Part shown: positions 1 to 7,474 of the stretch, piece by piece
Numbering within the stretch: the first letter of the stretch is position 1
How the letters are laid out: each line of letters opens with the position of its first letter
Assembly: GCA_016292785.1 (NCBI GenBank)
Contig: JAEDFL010000026.1
Span: forward strand, 1 to 28,028
DNA from: Clostridiaceae bacterium
GTDB taxonomy: Bacteria > Bacillota > Clostridia > Oscillospirales > Acutalibacteraceae
Direction: 5' to 3'
Length of the DNA: 28,028 nt
Program-made: the position numbers and the translations under genes
The notes under the pieces: model-generated
The model's input: the letters and a program-made list of their open reading frames with translations, nothing else
Databases searched by the model: none
Told to the model about the DNA's origin: nothing

Positions 1-1643
1 ACCTCAAAGAAATTCTGCATAATGTAGTCCGACCATTTTTCGGGCAGATAATTTTCTTTCTTGTCCGTCATTCCAATGAGAATTTCCTGGAAGAATAGCA
101 TCACAAGACAAACAAGAGCAACAATCACAATGAGGATGGTCGGCAGAATTGTCCTGTGCGTCATAAAGGTAATGACGGCGCAGACAAGAACGGAATACAG
201 AAGCATTCCGACAATTCCGTTTGTGCCGAATATCGCTTCGCCCGGCTTTTTGTTTTTGAATGAACAGAAAACATTCAGTCCCATGGAAACAAGAACGAGG
301 GCAATGCCTATGCCGATCGCAAGCAGAAGCACGGTGTTTATGGAATCCATAACCGAAAGCGGCTTTCCGCTGAGACCTACCGCATGGTATAACGGATCAA
401 GAAGCTCCTCATAGCCGAATACGGAACCGACCATTAGACCGAAGAAAGCCGAGCTCATTCCGCAGGGAACGAGGATTTTGGCAAGCTTCGCTCCTTTGAG
501 TCTGTAAACCAGATATCCTCCGATTGCAAGCACAAGTCCCTGACCGAGGTCGGCAAACATTATGCCGAAAAGAAGCGAATAGGTTATCGCCACAAAGGGG
601 GTGATGTCAACTCCGTCATAGGAGGGCAGTCCGTACATTTCAACGAACATTTCAAACGGACGGAACGGTTTTTTGTTCCTGAGCTTGACGGGAGGATTGC
701 TCCGCTTTTCCTGTTCGGGATCGGCGTCCTCAAAGGTCACTCCGTCAATTTTTTCAATGTTTTTCTTGAAGCGTTTATAGCTTGATTTAGGTACCCAGCC
801 GACATAGATGAAATAGTCGGAGTCGGAGTCCTTGGCGGCGTAGCGTCTGAGGTCAAAGGCAAGATTGGCGACTTCAAGATAGGCGTGAACCTGCTCGCAG
901 TGTTCGGAATTTTCCGACCAGAAATCGGATATCTCTTTATCAACCTCGTTAAGCTCCGTGGTGAGCTTTGCCTTTTCCTCATTTAGCTTTGCAAGTATCT
1001 CACCGGGTGTTCCCTTTGAGAAGGGAACCCTGATTCTGTCAAAATAGATTGAGGCAAAAATCCTGTCCACCTCGTCAATTTCCGTTCTCGGTGCGGCGTA
1101 AATTCCCCAGTGGCTTTTCTCGTCAACGGAAGCCTCAAGGAAAACAAAAAGGTTGTTGCGCTCATAAGCCTTGAGCTTAGGGTAGCAGTCCTTGGGAATA
1201 TGACCGAAGCGCACCTTCAGAAATTCACAGGAGAGAAGCTCCTCAATCGGAATGTCAATGCCGACAAAGTGGCTGAACTGTTCGGCGGACGCTTCGATCT
1301 CATCGAGCTTTTGGGAAAGCTCCGTTCTCCTTGCCAAAGCGTCCGAAAGCTTTGCCCTGAGAGCGTCGATGAAATCAATTTCATCGGAATTGATTTTGAC
1401 CTCGTCACCCGTAAAGGTATCTTTCAGAGTAACGCCGGCGATAGACGCAATTTCTTCAATCTTCTGGATAGAAGACGAATATGGGTTTTCTTCATTCAGA
1501 GGGACAAATCCGAGCGAATCGGAAATAAAATCCATAGCGTTTTCGGGATGGAAATCGCCGCTGATACAGCAGGATGTGATAAACTCGTCAAGATGCTCTA
1601 TCAGACCGTAGGTCCTGACGAGCTTCATTTTTTCTATTGCCAA
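1..1643 (-). CDS. V-type ATPase subunit I (partial, C-terminus off the left edge)
   Basis: Membrane stator subunit that links the peripheral stalk to the rotor ring of a V-type (Na+ or H+) ATPase. The open frame gives 547 codons before the window edge; the family is usually about 620-660 residues, so the last membrane helices are missing. Residues 1 to about 330 are soluble and helical. The first membrane helix begins near residue 342 with the family motif SLLFGIMFADLGQG, followed by several more hydrophobic segments. I chose the TTG at 1643 because GGAGG (1651-1655) lies 7 bases upstream; the in-frame ATG at 1628 is 22 bases away and lacks its own site. The gene follows subunit C by 11 bases, so it is translated from the same message. 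Identity is firm; the transported ion cannot be told from this subunit. Confidence 0.93.
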   Translation of the reverse strand, partial: MAIEKMKLVRTYGLIEHLDEFITSCCISGDFHPENAMDFISDSLGFVPLNEENPYSSSIQKIEEIASIAGVTLKDTFTGDEVKINSDEIDFIDALRAKLSDALARRTELSQKLDEIEASAEQFSHFVGIDIPIEELLSCEFLKVRFGHIPKDCYPKLKAYERNNLFVFLEASVDEKSHWGIYAAPRTEIDEVDRIFASIYFDRIRVPFSKGTPGEILAKLNEEKAKLTTELNEVDKEISDFWSENSEHCEQVHAYLEVANLAFDLRRYAAKDSDSDYFIYVGWVPKSSYKRFKKNIEKIDGVTFEDADPEQEKRSNPPVKLRNKKPFRPFEMFVEMYGLPSYDGVDITPFVAITYSLLFGIMFADLGQGLVLAIGGYLVYRLKGAKLAKILVPCGMSSAFFGLMVGSVFGYEELLDPLYHAVGLSGKPLSVMDSINTVLLLAIGIGIALVLVSMGLNVFCSFKNKKPGEAIFGTNGIVGMLLYSVLVCAVITFMTHRTILPTILIVIVALVCLVMLFFQEILIGMTDKKENYLPEKWSDYIMQNFFE

Positions 1644-1654
1644 AACACAGCCTC

Positions 1655-2701
1655 CTAACTTTCTGTTCCGATAAGAACGGAACTTGCTTTTTCAGCCGGA
1701 ATATTGTATTTGATAGCCTCAACGATGTGGATGATGTTTCGCACCTCGTTTTCGGCAAGGAAAAGATAACACAGCATAACAGCCGTCGGGTTGGTATAGT
1801 ACCTGAAGCCCTTGAGCTGGCGGTTGACCATCATATTCCTGGTTGCGTTCTCAATGTATTTGAAATCAACCTTGGAAAAATCCTTTTTATAGTACGAATC
1901 GGAAATAATATCAATGATATCCGTTGCTTTTTTTGCCCCGGAGATTGCCTGCAAATTTTTTTCGGTCAGGTTTGTGCAGTCCGGGACGGCGAAATCACGC
2001 ACGAAAATTTTGTTCGGAGAGTCAAGACTGAGCAGTCTGTATGCGCTTGTCAGTGTATACATATCAAGTCGGTATTTGACCAGCTCATAAATCTCGTTTT
2101 TCTTTCTCCGATCCTTAGAGTGTTTAATTGATTTTATCAGGAACGAAAACCTGTATTTATTCAAAGCGTTTTCGATCAGTACGAATACTCCGTCCTCGGC
2201 ATAATTTTCACGGAAGCCTTTCAGTATTTTTTGATATTCCGTGTGATCAAGAGCCTTCAGCAGGTCGGAATAGCTCCTGACCTTTGCCAGCTCGTAGAGA
2301 TCAATCTCCGTCCTGCTGTTGAAAAACGGGGGCAGGGAGGAGAGATACCTTTCAGGCTTGCCGATTATCAAAAGCCGAATCATTATCATAATCTGTCTTA
2401 TATCGTTCTGCACCACAAAGTAGCGGTAGAAGTTTTCGCCTGCCGAAAGCTGATATTCACAGAGCTTTTCACTCTTTTTGAGCAGGCTCATTTTAAGTAT
2501 CTCCTCAATCTGAGCCGAGTCGATATTTGTCGGCAGAGCGTCAAAGTCGGAGCTGAAATAGGTTCTCGTTTTCAGATAGCCGACAAGCTCGCCGAGAGAT
2601 CGGCAATTCAGCATATCGTTGTAATTCTCTTTGGTAATCCGCTTGCCGTACATTGCGTGAGCCTTGGCAAGAACGGCATTGTCAGCGTATGAAACCGACA
2701 T
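1655..2701 (-). CDS. V-type ATPase subunit C (AC39 family)
   Basis: Central-stalk subunit C of the V-type ATPase (vATP-synt_AC39 family), which connects the soluble V1 motor to the membrane rotor. It has 348 residues, normal for the family, and is all-helical with the typical N-terminal YADNAVLAKAHAMYGKRI-like segment. Two starts are possible: GTG at 2707, only 3 bases after GGAGG (2711-2715), and ATG at 2701, 9 bases after it; I prefer the ATG. It sits between the small stator subunit and subunit I in one operon. A hairpin lies in the gap upstream (2727-2747). The operon order small subunit, C, I differs from the order in Enterococcus hirae ntp (F-I-K-E-C). Confidence 0.92.
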   Translation of the reverse strand: MSVSYADNAVLAKAHAMYGKRITKENYNDMLNCRSLGELVGYLKTRTYFSSDFDALPTNIDSAQIEEILKMSLLKKSEKLCEYQLSAGENFYRYFVVQNDIRQIMIMIRLLIIGKPERYLSSLPPFFNSRTEIDLYELAKVRSYSDLLKALDHTEYQKILKGFRENYAEDGVFVLIENALNKYRFSFLIKSIKHSKDRRKKNEIYELVKYRLDMYTLTSAYRLLSLDSPNKIFVRDFAVPDCTNLTEKNLQAISGAKKATDIIDIISDSYYKKDFSKVDFKYIENATRNMMVNRQLKGFRYYTNPTAVMLCYLFLAENEVRNIIHIVEAIKYNIPAEKASSVLIGTES

Positions 2702-2726
2702 TTTCACTCACCTCCATATGCGCAAA

Positions 2727-2747
2727 ACAATCGGCTGTACCGATTGT
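2727..2747 (-). promoter_or_regulatory. Intercistronic hairpin in the V-ATPase operon
   Basis: A perfect 8-bp stem (ACAATCGG / CCGATTGT) with a 5-base loop begins four bases after the stop codon of the small subunit and ends 26 bases before the subunit C start. On the minus strand it is followed by only TTTT, so it could be a weak terminator, a processing site or an mRNA stabiliser. Confidence 0.55.
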
Positions 2748-2750
2748 CCG

Positions 2751-3062
2751 TCAGTTTTTGATAACGTTGTCAACTATTGCTGCAATCCATTTTTCAGCGT
2801 TTTTGTTGTAAAGAGAGTCCATTTCTTCAAGGATGTGACTGTTCCGCTCATTGACCTTTTCAAGATAAATTTCACCCTCGAAGCGTTGCTTCTGACTTTT
2901 TTTCAGAGCAAAATCAAGAGCCTTTTGGTTTTCTTCCTTGACTATTTCGTCTTTCTTTTCGCTGAGCTCTGCGATGCGTTTGTCACGGTATGCCTCGGCC
3001 TCCTGAACACGGGCGCACGCCTGCTTGTCCATATCGAGTATCATACGAAGCATCTCTTTCAT
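2751..3062 (-). CDS. V-type ATPase small coiled-coil stator subunit (G/H, NtpF-like)
   Basis: First gene of the V-type ATPase operon. The 103-residue product is highly charged (Lys, Glu, Arg, Gln) and predicted to form one long coiled coil from about residue 5 to 85, with a short hydrophobic end (WIAAIVDNVI). This is the pattern of the small peripheral-stalk subunit (AhaH / NtpF / subunit G), which pairs with subunit E. The ATG at 3062 follows GGGGTG. A strong promoter lies at 3099-3126. Such short coiled coils are hard to classify alone; the assignment rests mainly on position directly before subunits C and I. Confidence 0.8.
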   Translation of the reverse strand: MKEMLRMILDMDKQACARVQEAEAYRDKRIAELSEKKDEIVKEENQKALDFALKKSQKQRFEGEIYLEKVNERNSHILEEMDSLYNKNAEKWIAAIVDNVIKN

Positions 3063-3098
3063 TTTTTCACCCCATTATCACATCAAAGCTTTTCACAC

Positions 3099-3126
3099 AT
3101 TATAGCACTTTGTTATAAAAATGCAA
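3099..3126 (-). promoter_or_regulatory. Promoter of the V-type ATPase operon
   Basis: On the minus strand: -35 TTGCAT (3121-3126), 16-base spacer, -10 TATAAT (3099-3104), about 40 bases before the small-subunit start. It is divergent from the glycosyltransferase promoter at 3183-3211. Confidence 0.75.
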
Positions 3127-3182
3127 TAGTAAATTTGTACAATATGACTTGTTTTTTTAGGTGGAAAAAGGCATAATATTCA

Positions 3183-3211
3183 TTGAAAAAAGTGTCGGAA
3201 TACTGTAAAAT
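3183..3211 (+). promoter_or_regulatory. Promoter of the glycosyltransferase gene
   Basis: -35 TTGAAA (3183-3188), 17-base spacer, -10 TAAAAT (3206-3211), followed by AAAGGAGG at 3225-3232 and the TTG start at 3241. Confidence 0.7.
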
Positions 3212-3240
3212 AATTATAATTCGCAAAGGAGGCGGTCAAG

Positions 3241-4251
3241 TTGAAGCTGAGCTACATCGTTCCGGTTTACAATGTTGAAAAATATCTTAGGCAATGCGTC
3301 GAGTCCATTCTTGCACAGAGCTTTGACGGTTATGAAATTATACTTGTTGATGACGCTTCACCTGACGGCTGTCCGGCTATCTGCGACGAATATGCCGAAA
3401 AATATCCTGACATTATCAGGGTTATTCATCAGCAGAACAAAGGTCTTGCAGGGGCGAGAAATTCCGGCTTTGTTCAGGCAAGCGGAGATTATGTATATTT
3501 TGTTGACAGCGACGATTATTTTGCCGAGGACGGAATATCGGAGATTTACGAAAAGGCTGTCAGGCTCAACGCCGATATCCTGCAAAACTCTTATTTGATT
3601 TACAGGGAATATAACGGAACGGGCGGAATATTCAGATCGCCGCTCGGGACGGATGAGGTTTATTCTAATGAGCAGATGAAAAAGAAGGTCTGCGTTTCCA
3701 CTACCGAGAGATCGGCGATATTTGTCTGGCGCAACCTCTACAAACGCAGTTTTCTTGAAAAGCACGGTATTCTGTTTGATGAAAATCTCAGAATGATTGA
3801 GGATTCGCCGTTCAACACCCTTGCGTTTCTCAAGGCGGAACGGTTTGTCACCGCCGACAAGTCGATATATTGTTACAGAATAAGAGATGACAGCCTGCAA
3901 AGGAAAAAATATGTCAGAGACTATGACCTTGTAATGAACTACCAATGGAAGCTGAAGCTGAAATATTTCAGCGAAAATTCGGACAACTCTCAGCTCTTTT
4001 ACACCGACATTGCCGAGTTTACGCTGAAAACCAATCTGCCGATACTTCTTTCAAATGTGTATAAAAACGATATTGACGGCAAGTATGCCCTGCTGAAAAG
4101 AATCGGAAATTCGGAGATGATACGAAAATCCTTTGCCGACTACGATATCGGAAAGTATAAATCAAAGTCGCTTGACTGGTGGGCGACATGGCTTATAATG
4201 AAAAGATTGTATTTGCCGGCGCATTTTCTTTGTAAATTATTATACAAATAA
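3241..4251 (+). CDS. Family 2 glycosyltransferase
   Basis: GT-A fold inverting glycosyltransferase that would transfer a sugar from a nucleotide donor to a cell-surface polysaccharide or teichoic-acid-like acceptor. Visible motifs are the N-terminal SYIVPVYNVEKYL, the nucleotide-binding VDDASPDG (about residues 36-43), NKGLAGARNSG (about 77-87) and the metal-binding VDSDD (about 98-102). Length is 336 residues; there is no membrane helix, although the C-terminus is basic and aromatic. The start is TTG, supported by GGAGG 8 bases upstream. It has its own promoter and terminator, so it is a single-gene unit. The sugar and acceptor cannot be read from the sequence. Confidence 0.93.
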   Translation: MKLSYIVPVYNVEKYLRQCVESILAQSFDGYEIILVDDASPDGCPAICDEYAEKYPDIIRVIHQQNKGLAGARNSGFVQASGDYVYFVDSDDYFAEDGISEIYEKAVRLNADILQNSYLIYREYNGTGGIFRSPLGTDEVYSNEQMKKKVCVSTTERSAIFVWRNLYKRSFLEKHGILFDENLRMIEDSPFNTLAFLKAERFVTADKSIYCYRIRDDSLQRKKYVRDYDLVMNYQWKLKLKYFSENSDNSQLFYTDIAEFTLKTNLPILLSNVYKNDIDGKYALLKRIGNSEMIRKSFADYDIGKYKSKSLDWWATWLIMKRLYLPAHFLCKLLYK

Positions 4252-4257
4252 AAAGTT

Positions 4258-4295
4258 ACCGTATTTCCGAAAAAAGGAGATACGGTTTTTCTTTT
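4258..4295 (+). terminator. Rho-independent terminator after the glycosyltransferase
   Basis: An 11-bp stem (ACCGTATTTCC / GGAGATACGGT, one G-U pair), 7-base loop, then TTTTCTTTTT. It ends just before the spoIIGA promoter. Confidence 0.88.
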
Positions 4296-4308
4296 TGTGA
4301 ACTGCGAT

Positions 4309-4342
4309 TGTGACAAAAAATTCGTTTTCCCGGATTTATAAT
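4309..4342 (+). promoter_or_regulatory. Candidate Spo0A-dependent promoter of spoIIGA-sigE
   Basis: A -10 TATAAT at 4337-4342 has a -35-like GTGACA (4310-4315) 21 bases upstream, too far for ordinary sigma-A promoters. On the complement, TTTGTCACA (4309-4317) differs by one base from the Spo0A box consensus TTTGTCRAA and overlaps the -35. The B. subtilis spoIIG promoter has the same design: long spacing with a 0A box over the -35. Confidence 0.6.
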
Positions 4343-4360
4343 AAAGCCGAGGTGGTGAGG

Positions 4361-5425
4361 ATGACCGTCTATGCCGATGTGCTGATAGTGGTAAACCTGT
4401 TTGTTAATTATGCCTTGCTTCTTTGTTCGTCGATGATAGTGAAAAACAGAATATCCAACCTGAGACTGCTTTTGGGTGCGCTGATAGGAAGTCTGTACGG
4501 ACTGGTGATATTTTTACCTGAAATTCCACGGTATTTTGAATTGCCGATGAGAATTGCCGTGAGCGCACTGATAGCTTTTGCGGCGTTCGGATATCGTAAT
4601 CTGCGGCGGTTTCTGCGGTGCTTCTTTACTTTTCTTGCTGTGACCTTTGCTTTCGGCGGCATAATGCTTGTGCTGTGGGTAACGGTTGCTCCTGTGGGAA
4701 TGATATACAGCAACGGAACGGTTTATTTTGACATTGATCTGTCCGTATTGGCGGTTTCAACGGTTGTCTGCTTCACCCTGGTCAGTCTGATCTCACGGCT
4801 GACGGCACGCAGAGCACCGTCAAACTCCGTATATAATCTCACCGTGGAAAACGGCGGAAAGGTGATTTCGGGAGTTGCCCTATGCGATACGGGCAATTCG
4901 CTTGTCGAAAGCTTCAGCGGTTATCCCGTTGTGATAGGGGAGTATGACACGCTGATCGGTATATTGCCGCAGAGCGTTGTCGATTATTACGAAAATCCCG
5001 CCTCGCACTCGGGTGCGGAGAATTTCCGGCTTATAGTCTGCAATACGGTTTCCGATGTCGGAGTTCTGCCGTCCTTCCGCCCCGAAAGGGTTGAATTTTC
5101 CTCGTTGAACGGGAGAATAGCAACCGATGAGGTCTATATGGCCGTGACGAAAAACCGAATCGGCGCAGGCGAATTTGATTTTATTTTTAATCCAAAAATT
5201 TTTGACGGAGAGAACAGCAATGAAAATATCAGAGATAATAAAAAAACTCCTGCGTTGGCTCAGGCAGGAGAACATAATTCATTACATAAACGGCCCCGAA
5301 ACTCTGCCGCCTCCGCTTTCAAAGCAGGAGGAGCAGGAGGTTCTGGACGAGATTGCAAAGGGAAACGACAGCGTTCGGGAAAAGCTGATAGTCCACAATC
5401 TGAGACTTGTGGTTTACATAGCTAA
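4361..5425 (+). CDS. spoIIGA: SpoIIGA-type sigma-E processing aspartic peptidase
   Basis: Membrane-bound aspartic protease that cleaves pro-sigma-E in the mother cell during sporulation. About five hydrophobic segments fill residues 1-150, followed by a cytoplasmic protease domain with the catalytic motif ALCDTGNSLV near residue 190. The ATG at 4361 follows GAGGTGGTGAGG and is preferred to a GTG at 4310 that lies inside the promoter. The frame is 354 codons, but the recognisable family sequence ends around FIFNPKIFDGE, just where sigE begins. The last 68 or so codons read through the start of sigE in another frame and give a low-complexity Lys/Arg/Ser/Gly/Ala tail. Either a 206-bp overlap exists or the proper stop codon was lost by mutation or an indel. 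Confidence 0.88.
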   Translation: MTVYADVLIVVNLFVNYALLLCSSMIVKNRISNLRLLLGALIGSLYGLVIFLPEIPRYFELPMRIAVSALIAFAAFGYRNLRRFLRCFFTFLAVTFAFGGIMLVLWVTVAPVGMIYSNGTVYFDIDLSVLAVSTVVCFTLVSLISRLTARRAPSNSVYNLTVENGGKVISGVALCDTGNSLVESFSGYPVVIGEYDTLIGILPQSVVDYYENPASHSGAENFRLIVCNTVSDVGVLPSFRPERVEFSSLNGRIATDEVYMAVTKNRIGAGEFDFIFNPKIFDGENSNENIRDNKKTPALAQAGEHNSLHKRPRNSAASAFKAGGAGGSGRDCKGKRQRSGKADSPQSETCGLHS

Positions 5426-5927
5426 AAAGTTTGAAAATTCGGGAGTGGGGATAGAGGATCTTGTTTCGATAGGAACTATCGGACTTATCAAGGCGGTCAA
5501 CACCTTTTGCCCCGAAAAAAATATCAAGCTTGCAACCTACGCTTCACGCTGTATTGAAAACGAGATACTTATGCACCTCAGAAAAACAGGCTCACAGCGA
5601 AATGAAATATCTATCGACGAGCCGCTCAACGTTGATTGGGACGGGAACGAGCTTCTGCTTTCCGACATACTCGGCAGTGATCCCGACCTTGTCAACCGTG
5701 ACATCGAGCTTGAGGACGAGAAAAATCTCCTGCTCAGGACAATAGACTCAATGGGAGACAGGGAAAGGACGATAATGTCGATGCGCTTCGGTCTGAGGGG
5801 ACAGCGTGAGCATACGCAAAAGGAGGTTGCGGATATTCTCGGAATATCTCAGAGCTATATTTCAAGGCTTGAAAAGAAAATAATTGCCAAACTGAAAAAG
5901 GAGATAGAGGAGGAAACCTTTGTTTAA
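5220..5927 (+). CDS. sigE: Sporulation sigma factor sigma-E (pro-sigma-E)
   Basis: RNA polymerase sigma factor for early mother-cell gene expression. The product has 235 residues, close to B. subtilis SigE (239). The start region is an amphipathic basic pro-sequence (residues 1 to about 21), followed by HYINGPETLPPPLS, which matches the SigE processing region. Region 2 carries NLRLVVYIAKKFENSGVGIE and GTIGLIKAVNTF, and region 4.2 carries TQKEVADILGISQSYISRLE. The ATG at 5220 has GGAGAG 6 bases upstream. By alignment with the known cut in B. subtilis (Tyr27/Tyr28) the cut here would be His21/Tyr22. It lies inside the tail of the spoIIGA frame, which suggests translational coupling. The sigG gene often found next in Clostridia is absent. 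Confidence 0.96.
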   Translation: MKISEIIKKLLRWLRQENIIHYINGPETLPPPLSKQEEQEVLDEIAKGNDSVREKLIVHNLRLVVYIAKKFENSGVGIEDLVSIGTIGLIKAVNTFCPEKNIKLATYASRCIENEILMHLRKTGSQRNEISIDEPLNVDWDGNELLLSDILGSDPDLVNRDIELEDEKNLLLRTIDSMGDRERTIMSMRFGLRGQREHTQKEVADILGISQSYISRLEKKIIAKLKKEIEEETFV

Positions 5928-6934
5928 AGCTTCATAAATTTGAAACTGCCGTGATAGCACAGGTCGAGAAGCTCGGAGGGCAGATGGCTGTTTTCACGGA
6001 AAGCGGAATACAATTCTCTTTCGGAGCAGACGGAGCCGATACATCGGGGAATATTTACCGCAGCCTGCACCTTTCTGATTCGCTCAATGAGTCGGTCAAC
6101 GGAAAACGAAATATCCTCATCGGGACGGTAAAGCCCTGCCTGACGGGCAAGCTCGCCGAAGCTGTCACAGCGGGAGTAATCGGCGATCTCCGCAATACAG
6201 ATTGCCGCCGAGGTCTGCTTTGAAACGCCGAGCTGACCGAAAAATGAGGTCACGCCGTCAAGCACGGAGGAGCCGAGCGACACGGTGTTTCTGTGGGCAA
6301 GCACGGCGCAGTACATTGCATACTGTAATTTTTGCAGAGCTTTAAAATTACCCCGATAAGCTCCGACAAGGTTATTGAGAATTTCCGCCGCACTTGAAAG
6401 AGCGAGGGAATCAATGACGTCGTTTTCACTGCTTATTACGGAATCCAACGCATAGGCGAAGCACGACATTGCGTCGTATGCGACCGTGCCGGAGTCAACA
6501 TACATTACAAGCCTCGGCTCGATAATGACCTCTTTCGGCGATTTGCGGTAGGTTTTGTAATCCGCTTCCTCAAAATCGGTCATGGCGCAGGACGAGAAAA
6601 AAGGAACGGCGGCAAAGCCCACTCCGCTCTGATAGGATATCATCATTGCCGTGTCTATCAGTCTTGCGCTCCCTGCCGCAACGATCCTGTCAACCTCATT
6701 TTCGGAAATGTATTTTATTGTATCGCTGTAAAGTCCGCAAAAATCATTGTTAAAAATCTTCTCCGTTTTCGGAGTTTTTGTATCGAACAACTCCTGTATT
6801 TTTTCAATAAATTCCCGTTCCTTTTCGGAGGTTTTGTCGGAAATAATCAACACGCTTTCAAAATCGCTCTGAGCATATCTTTGAATTGAATCATCTCCGA
6901 AAAGTATCCTTTCGGGAAGAAAAATCTCATACAT
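5924..6934 (-). CDS. Degenerate iron-containing alcohol dehydrogenase-fold protein
   Basis: A 336-residue protein with the overall layout of group III (Fe-type) alcohol dehydrogenases: start YEIFLPERILFGDDSI, a nucleotide-binding half with AAGSARLIDTA (86-96) where GGGSxxDxAK is normal, and VPFFSSCAMTDFE where the TTAGTGSE-like loop should be. In the second half, FAYALDSVIS (159-168) aligns with the usual THAxEAYVS, and no metal-binding His is present there or at the two later His positions. I infer that it lacks the classical metal centre and may not be a dehydrogenase; a relation to glycerol-1-phosphate or dehydroquinate synthase-like folds is possible. AAAGGAG precedes the ATG at 6934 and lies inside a hairpin (6945-6977). 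Its stop overlaps the sigE stop by 4 bases, tail to tail, with no terminator between. Confidence 0.72.
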   Translation of the reverse strand: MYEIFLPERILFGDDSIQRYAQSDFESVLIISDKTSEKEREFIEKIQELFDTKTPKTEKIFNNDFCGLYSDTIKYISENEVDRIVAAGSARLIDTAMMISYQSGVGFAAVPFFSSCAMTDFEEADYKTYRKSPKEVIIEPRLVMYVDSGTVAYDAMSCFAYALDSVISSENDVIDSLALSSAAEILNNLVGAYRGNFKALQKLQYAMYCAVLAHRNTVSLGSSVLDGVTSFFGQLGVSKQTSAAICIAEIADYSRCDSFGELARQAGLYRPDEDISFSVDRLIERIRKVQAAVNIPRCIGSVCSERELYSAFRENSHLPSELLDLCYHGSFKFMKL

Positions 6935-6944
6935 TACGGTACAA

Positions 6945-6977
6945 CTCCTTTTGAGTTATTATTATCTCAAAGGAGTG
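6945..6977 (-). promoter_or_regulatory. Hairpin holding the ribosome site of the Fe-ADH-like gene
   Basis: Inverted repeat ACTCCTTTTGAG (6945-6956) and CTCAAAGGAGT (6967-6977) with a 10-base A/T loop. On the minus-strand RNA it pairs the AAAGGAG ribosome site of the 5924-6934 gene with an upstream ACTCCTTTGAG, which could block translation. It could also be a DNA operator in this divergent gap. Confidence 0.5.
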
Positions 6978-7045
6978 TTTTATTCTGTAATTTATGATTA
7001 TAAAAACTTTTTTTGCCAACAATCATTATTGAGGTGACTGACAGA

Positions 7046-7366
7046 ATGAAATATAAAACTCAGTTTTCAAGAATAACCGACACATTCATCGGCGTTACGG
7101 CGGTGATACTGGCGGCGGTACTTGTTGTTTCGGGTATGGCTGTAACAAAGATCAATACGGAATATATGGAAACGGGAATAAAAACGGCAAAGATAGTTGC
7201 CGAAAGAGAGAACGAGGAAATATTCTTTTCTCTTAACGGAAGAAAGTTTTCGCCTGCTCAGAGTATGGATGAAAAGCTGAAAACAGCGGCACTCCTGTTG
7301 CCCGCTCCGCTGAACGCCGTAATTTATCTCGGCGAGGAAATAAGAGAAATGATTAAAACAAAATAA
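7046..7366 (+). CDS. Small single-pass membrane protein, unknown function
   Basis: I do not recognise a family. The 106-residue product has a short basic N-terminus (MKYKTQFSRITDTF), one hydrophobic helix at about residues 15-36 (GVTAVILAAVLVVSGMAV), then a charged outer or inner part ending in a second mildly hydrophobic stretch (ALLLPAPLNAVIYLGEEI). The ATG at 7046 is preceded by GAGGTGA (7031-7037); an upstream in-frame start at 7013 lacks a site. It is divergent from the Fe-ADH-like gene and followed by a terminator, so it is probably transcribed alone. Codon usage fits its neighbours, which supports a real gene. Confidence 0.65.
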   Translation: MKYKTQFSRITDTFIGVTAVILAAVLVVSGMAVTKINTEYMETGIKTAKIVAERENEEIFFSLNGRKFSPAQSMDEKLKTAALLLPAPLNAVIYLGEEIREMIKTK

Positions 7367-7375
7367 TATCTTGAG

Positions 7376-7410
7376 GGAGAACGGAAGGTAATCTGTTCTC
7401 CTTGATTTTT
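7376..7410 (+). terminator. Terminator after the small membrane protein
   Basis: 7-bp stem GGAGAAC (7376-7382) / GTTCTCC (7395-7401) with a 12-base loop, followed by TTGATTTTT. The 17-bp-spaced promoter of the next operon begins directly after it. Confidence 0.65.
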
Positions 7411-7416
7411 ATCCGA

Positions 7417-7445
7417 TTGAAAAAATTCTTCTGTCGTGATATAAT
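7417..7445 (+). promoter_or_regulatory. Promoter of the sensor/kinase/regulator operon
   Basis: -35 TTGAAA (7417-7422), 17-base spacer, -10 TATAAT (7440-7445), 30 bases before the GTG start at 7475. Confidence 0.78.
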
Positions 7446-7474
7446 GAAAAAAATACAGCCGAGGGGTGAGTGAC

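Noticed and set aside
1110..1658. Plus-strand open frame opposite V-ATPase subunit I
   Set aside because: Antisense to a clear V-ATPase gene; no ribosome site or recognisable domain.
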